NCBI RefSeq assembly: GCF_004634215.1
Contig: NZ_SMMH01000060.1
Location: 1 to 9,676, forward strand
Origin: Deinococcus fonticola
GTDB taxonomy: Bacteria; Deinococcota; Deinococci; Deinococcales; Deinococcaceae
Reading direction: 5' to 3'
DNA length: 9,676 nt
How positions within the stretch are numbered: position 1 is the first letter of the stretch; each line of letters opens with the position of its first letter. The position numbers and the translations under genes are program-made. This document shows positions 6,327-9,676 of the stretch, in pieces. The notes below the pieces were generated by a model. The model saw only the letters and a list, made by a program, of their open reading frames with translations. It did no database searches and was not told the origin of the DNA.

Positions 6327-6812
6327 ATGCGATACCACACCCTCAATGACCTCTACCTCGGCCTGCTGCGCGACCTGTATTCGGGCGAGCAGCAGCTTCT
6401 TATCGCCTTGCCGGTCATGGCGCAGGCAGCGGTGACTCCCAAACTTAAAGCGGGCTTTGAACAGCACTTCACCCAGACTGAAGAGCATGTCAAGAGACTC
6501 GAACAGATTTTCACCGCTCTGGGCGCTTCGCCCCTGGGCAAAGTCAGTGGTGCGATGATGGGTCTGGTCAAGGAAGGCAATGACATCATCACCGCCAATG
6601 AACCAGGCGAGGTGCGTGACGCCGCCCTGATCATGGCTGCTCAGCGGGTCGAGCATCTGGAAATTGCCAGTTACGGCACGGCCGTTACCTACGCTGGTCT
6701 GCTCGGCGAGACCAAGGCCGTCAAACTCCTGGAGGCTACCCTGCAGGAAGAGGGTGAAACGGATCAGGCGCTGACGGCGCTTGCCGGTAAAGTCAACGCC
6801 AAAGCCAACTGA
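6327..6812 (+). CDS. yciF: DUF892 ferritin-like protein, YciF/YciE family
   Basis: A 161-residue soluble four-helix protein matching the YciE/YciF (DUF892) family over its whole length, which is normal for the family. Visible landmarks: YLGLLRDLYSGEQQLLIALP (10-29), HFTQTEEHVKRLEQIFTALG (47-66), the strongly conserved LIMAAQRVEHLEIASYGTAV (101-120) and LLEATLQEEGETDQAL (134-149). Glutamate and histidine residues expected to bind a di-iron centre are present: E21, E53/H54, E109/H110 and E141/E142. The family is induced by osmotic, oxidative or metal stress in enteric bacteria; its exact reaction is not established. The start is fixed by AGGAG at 6315-6319, seven bases before ATG. It heads a run of three same-strand genes, with 135 bases to the next gene. 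The gene symbol reflects family membership, not proven orthology. Confidence 0.9.
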   Translation: MRYHTLNDLYLGLLRDLYSGEQQLLIALPVMAQAAVTPKLKAGFEQHFTQTEEHVKRLEQIFTALGASPLGKVSGAMMGLVKEGNDIITANEPGEVRDAALIMAAQRVEHLEIASYGTAVTYAGLLGETKAVKLLEATLQEEGETDQALTALAGKVNAKAN

Positions 6813-6843
6813 CAGGTGCGCGAGGCTCCCACTCATTCACGTA

Positions 6844-6863
6844 CCCGCTGCGCTGCCAGCGGG
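6844..6863 (+). terminator. Possible hairpin terminator after the yciF-like gene (no T-run)
   Basis: CCCGCTG (6844-6850) and CAGCGGG (6857-6863) form a perfect 7-bp stem with a six-base loop, 31 bases after the stop codon. No T-tract follows, so termination would be weak or factor-assisted. It may instead mark the boundary between two transcription units. Confidence 0.35.
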
Positions 6864-6947
6864 GAGCAGGATGAGACGGTGCTCGTCAGATCCTGAAGTC
6901 CCCCCCGCCTGCCCCGACGCATGCTGGAACGACCATCGAGGTTCACT

Positions 6948-8087
<1,140 letters not shown>

Positions 8088-8098
8088 CCTCTCCCTCG

Positions 8099-8130
8099 CG
8101 GGCAGAGCTGGCTTTGGGTCGCTCTGCCCG
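8099..8130 (+). terminator. Hairpin after the formaldehyde dehydrogenase gene
   Basis: CGGGCAGAGC (8099-8108) and GCTCTGCCCG (8121-8130) form a perfect 10-bp stem with a 12-base loop, 11 bases after the stop codon. There is no T-run. It lies 21 bases before the next ATG, so it might also partly hide the start region of the downstream gene. An intercistronic attenuator is as plausible as a terminator. Confidence 0.5.
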
Positions 8131-8151
8131 GTGACTGTTCACAGGTGAACC

Positions 8152-9297
8152 ATGAAACCACTGACCGCTCTGGCCCTCCTCGCTCTGGCTACACCCTCGC
8201 TCGCCCTTCCCCGCAGCCCCACCACTCTGGGCGGCAGTAAGCTCGAAGTCGTCCACCGTTTTTACGGTCACATGCCCGTGGGCGTGGCGGTCAACTCGCA
8301 TGGCCGGGTGTTCGTGTCCTATCCGACCTGGGAGGACAAGGTGCCCTTCTCCCTCGCGGAGATCAAAGGGGGGCGCGAGGTCGCTTACCCGAACAGGGAC
8401 ATGAATACCCACGACCCGAAATGGATGGACACCACGTTCGTTGGGGTTCAGGGATTGATGGTGGATGCCCGTGACCGCCTGTGGGTGCTCGATACCGGTA
8501 CGCATAACCTCGGCCCGGTGCTCGCGCAGAATGCCGCCAAACTGGTCGGCATCGACACGAACACGAACAAGGTCATCAAGACCATCCACTTTCCGGCGGA
8601 TGTGGTGCTGCCCAACACTTACCTGAACGACCTGCGCATCGACCTGCGGCAGGGTAAGGACGGCGTGGCGTACATCACTGATTCGGGAGCGAAATCCGGT
8701 TCCGGACTGATCGTCGTGGATCTGGAATCCGGGCAGTCCTGGCGCAAGCTGACGGGGGACGACACGGTCAAACCCACGCCGGGGCTCGTGCCTTACGTGG
8801 ACGGACAGGCGCTGTTCAAACGCCCGAAGGGAGGCGTGGCGACCCATATGGGCTTCGGAGCCGACAGCATTGCCCTGAGTGCCGACGGCAACACCCTGTA
8901 CTATGCCCCTACTTCCTCCCGTCGGTTGTACGCCGTACCCACCGCTGCATTGCGAGACCGCAATCTGAACGACGCCGAGGTCAAGAAGCAGGTCAAGGAC
9001 CTGGGTGAGAAGGGCGTCGCCGACGGACTGGCAGAAGACGCCCTGAACCGCGTCTACATCACCAATTACGAGCAGAGTGCCCTGACCCGCCGCCTGCCCT
9101 CGGGCGAACTGGAAACGCTGGTGCGGGACCCGCGTCTCATCTGGCCCGACACGCTCGCCATTCAGGGCGGTTACCTGTACGTCATCAACAACCAGCTCAA
9201 CCGTCAGGGCGGGTATCACTTCGGTAAGGACCTACGCGTGAAGCCTTACACCCTGATGCGCATGAAGATCGACGCGCAGCCGGTCATGCTCAAGTAG
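8152..9297 (+). CDS. Secreted Yellow/major royal jelly protein-like beta-propeller
   Basis: A 381-residue protein with a Sec signal peptide (MKPLTALALLALATPSLALP; short positive start, hydrophobic core, likely cleavage after the alanine at 18 or nearby), so it is probably exported. The rest matches the Yellow/MRJP family: HRFYGHMPVGVAVNSHGRVF (35-54), VQGLMVDARDRLWVLDTG (99-116), LVGIDTNTNKVIKTI (131-145), YLNDLRID (157-164), AYITDSG (173-179), GADSIALSADGNTLYYAP (236-253) and WPDTLAI (331-337). These repeated strand-turn blocks give the six-bladed propeller also seen in SMP-30/gluconolactonase relatives. No cysteines are seen, unlike insect members with disulfides. Substrate is unknown; insect relatives bind small amines or are structural. 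Bacterial members are patchy, and Deinococcus is one of the genera known to have them. The start is set by the signal peptide and by AGGTG at 8143-8147. It lies 64 bases after the dehydrogenase gene, so co-transcription is possible. Confidence 0.85.
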   Translation: MKPLTALALLALATPSLALPRSPTTLGGSKLEVVHRFYGHMPVGVAVNSHGRVFVSYPTWEDKVPFSLAEIKGGREVAYPNRDMNTHDPKWMDTTFVGVQGLMVDARDRLWVLDTGTHNLGPVLAQNAAKLVGIDTNTNKVIKTIHFPADVVLPNTYLNDLRIDLRQGKDGVAYITDSGAKSGSGLIVVDLESGQSWRKLTGDDTVKPTPGLVPYVDGQALFKRPKGGVATHMGFGADSIALSADGNTLYYAPTSSRRLYAVPTAALRDRNLNDAEVKKQVKDLGEKGVADGLAEDALNRVYITNYEQSALTRRLPSGELETLVRDPRLIWPDTLAIQGGYLYVINNQLNRQGGYHFGKDLRVKPYTLMRMKIDAQPVMLK

Positions 9298-9324
9298 CGG
9301 CTGGGGCATCAGCACGAGCAAATA

Positions 9325-9509
9325 TCAGGCCCTGGCCTCGATGAACTCGCGGCCGACGGAGAGGGCCAGGGCAGGACCGAACAGCTCAGCGGGCGTAAAT
9401 GCCCCACTCTTCCCTTCCCCACGGGCCAGTCGGGCGGCGACCTCCGCCGCCACAGCCACGGTGACGGTCATACCGTCCTCACCCACCTTCAGCCAGCCTT
9501 CCCGCACAG
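9325..9509 (-). pseudogene. 3' remnant (60 codons) of a saccharopine dehydrogenase-like gene cut by an IS
   Basis: The minus-strand frame ends at TGA (9327-9325) and reads VREGWLKVGEDGMTVTVAVA, AEVAARLARGEGKSGAFTPA and ELFGPALALSVGREFIEARA. The strand, then AAxxAARLA helix, then GAFTPAELFG pattern looks like the C-terminal end of saccharopine dehydrogenase/trans-acting enoyl reductase proteins, which have an N-terminal Rossmann domain; this match is by eye and only moderately sure. Upstream of codon V (9507) the frame runs into IS sequence, so the 5' part of the gene, including any NAD(P)-binding motif, is missing from the window, displaced beyond the IS or lost. It converges on the MRJP-like gene with a 27-base gap. 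Confidence 0.6.
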
Positions 9510-9676
9510 TGGGGTTAACTCGGTTTTGCGTCGCTGAAGTTAAGCAGCCGTAGCTTGGCACTCCGCCTCCCAGGGCGTCAAGTAGCCCCGGCTGGAATGC
9601 CGCCGTTTGCGGTTGTAATACACCTCCACATACTCGAAAATGGCCTGTCTGGCCTCTTCGTGGCTGCGGTACACGC
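9510..9676 (-). mobile_element. Right end of a second IS3-family insertion sequence, rest outside window
   Basis: The minus strand carries the C-terminus of an IS3-type transposase and then about 30 bases that end in GAGTTAACCCCA at 9510, so the element's tip reads TGGGGTTAACTCGG on the plus strand. The TG...CA end and the distance from the stop codon match the left-edge element, and the truncated gene begins to look coding right after this point. The other end and target duplication are outside the window. Confidence 0.7.
9540..9676 (-). CDS. IS3-family transposase (OrfB), C-terminal 44 residues
   Basis: The minus frame entering from the right edge reads VYRSHEEARQAIFEYVEVYY then NRKRRHSSRGYLTPWEAECQ and ATAA before TAA (9542-9540). 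HxxARxAIFxYVExYYNxxRxHSSxGYxxP is the closing part of IS3 OrfB (rve/DDE integrase), immediately after the catalytic glutamate, which would fall just outside the window. The partial length is caused by the window edge. The longer run of identity to the IS3/IS150 style differs from the other IS at the left edge. Confidence 0.88.
   Translation of the reverse strand, partial: VYRSHEEARQAIFEYVEVYYNRKRRHSSRGYLTPWEAECQATAA

Noticed and set aside
9329..9371. Inverted repeat GCCCTGGCC / GGCCAGGGC
   Set aside because: It lies inside the coding part of the truncated gene, has a 25-base gap and is easily produced by GC-rich alanine/leucine/glycine codons.

Overview
The window looks like an accessory stretch of chromosome or plasmid from a high-GC bacterium, most likely Deinococcus or a close relative. 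That guess rests on gene content (DUF892/YciF protein, glutathione-independent formaldehyde dehydrogenase, bacterial Yellow/MRJP-like protein, beta-CASP nuclease), on several IS3-family fragments, and on two genes whose only plausible start signal is a TANNNT -10 hexamer six bases before the start codon, a leaderless layout common in Deinococcus. It is an inference, since no rRNA or marker gene is present.

Layout: (1) 1-126, 3' end of an IS3-family transposase plus the right end of the element. (2) 127-668 (-), a protein of unknown function whose 3' end was replaced by that IS; its frame stays open through the IS to the window edge. (3) 669-787, a short divergent promoter region. (4) 788-3601 (+), a 937-residue protein with a RelE/ParE-like N-terminus, a complete SF1 (UvrD-like) helicase core and an ankyrin repeat. 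(5) 3664-5331 (-), a beta-CASP metallo-beta-lactamase nuclease, with a TTG start that overlaps the stop codon of (6), a broken DUF1016/YhcG-type nuclease gene (5328-6031, -), which carries a frameshift and has lost its catalytic core. (7) 6032-6326, a divergent spacer with a perfect 17-bp GC-rich hairpin and an 18-bp near-palindrome. (8) 6327-9297 (+), three same-strand genes: yciF-like ferritin-fold protein, zinc-dependent formaldehyde dehydrogenase, and a secreted Yellow/MRJP beta-propeller. (9) 9325-9509 (-), the last 60 codons of an oxidoreductase-like gene cut by (10) 9510-9676 (-), the 3' end of a second, different IS3-family element.

The left two thirds resembles a decaying defence or nucleic-acid-processing neighbourhood: a toxin-like-domain helicase, a dead YhcG nuclease, a beta-CASP nuclease and an IS-damaged orphan gene. 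The right third is a stress and small-molecule metabolism group (ferritin-like protein, formaldehyde oxidation, extracellular propeller). The two groups show no clear functional link. The best candidate for something little described is the RelE-like/helicase/ankyrin protein and the divergent gene that seems to share its leaderless promoter design.
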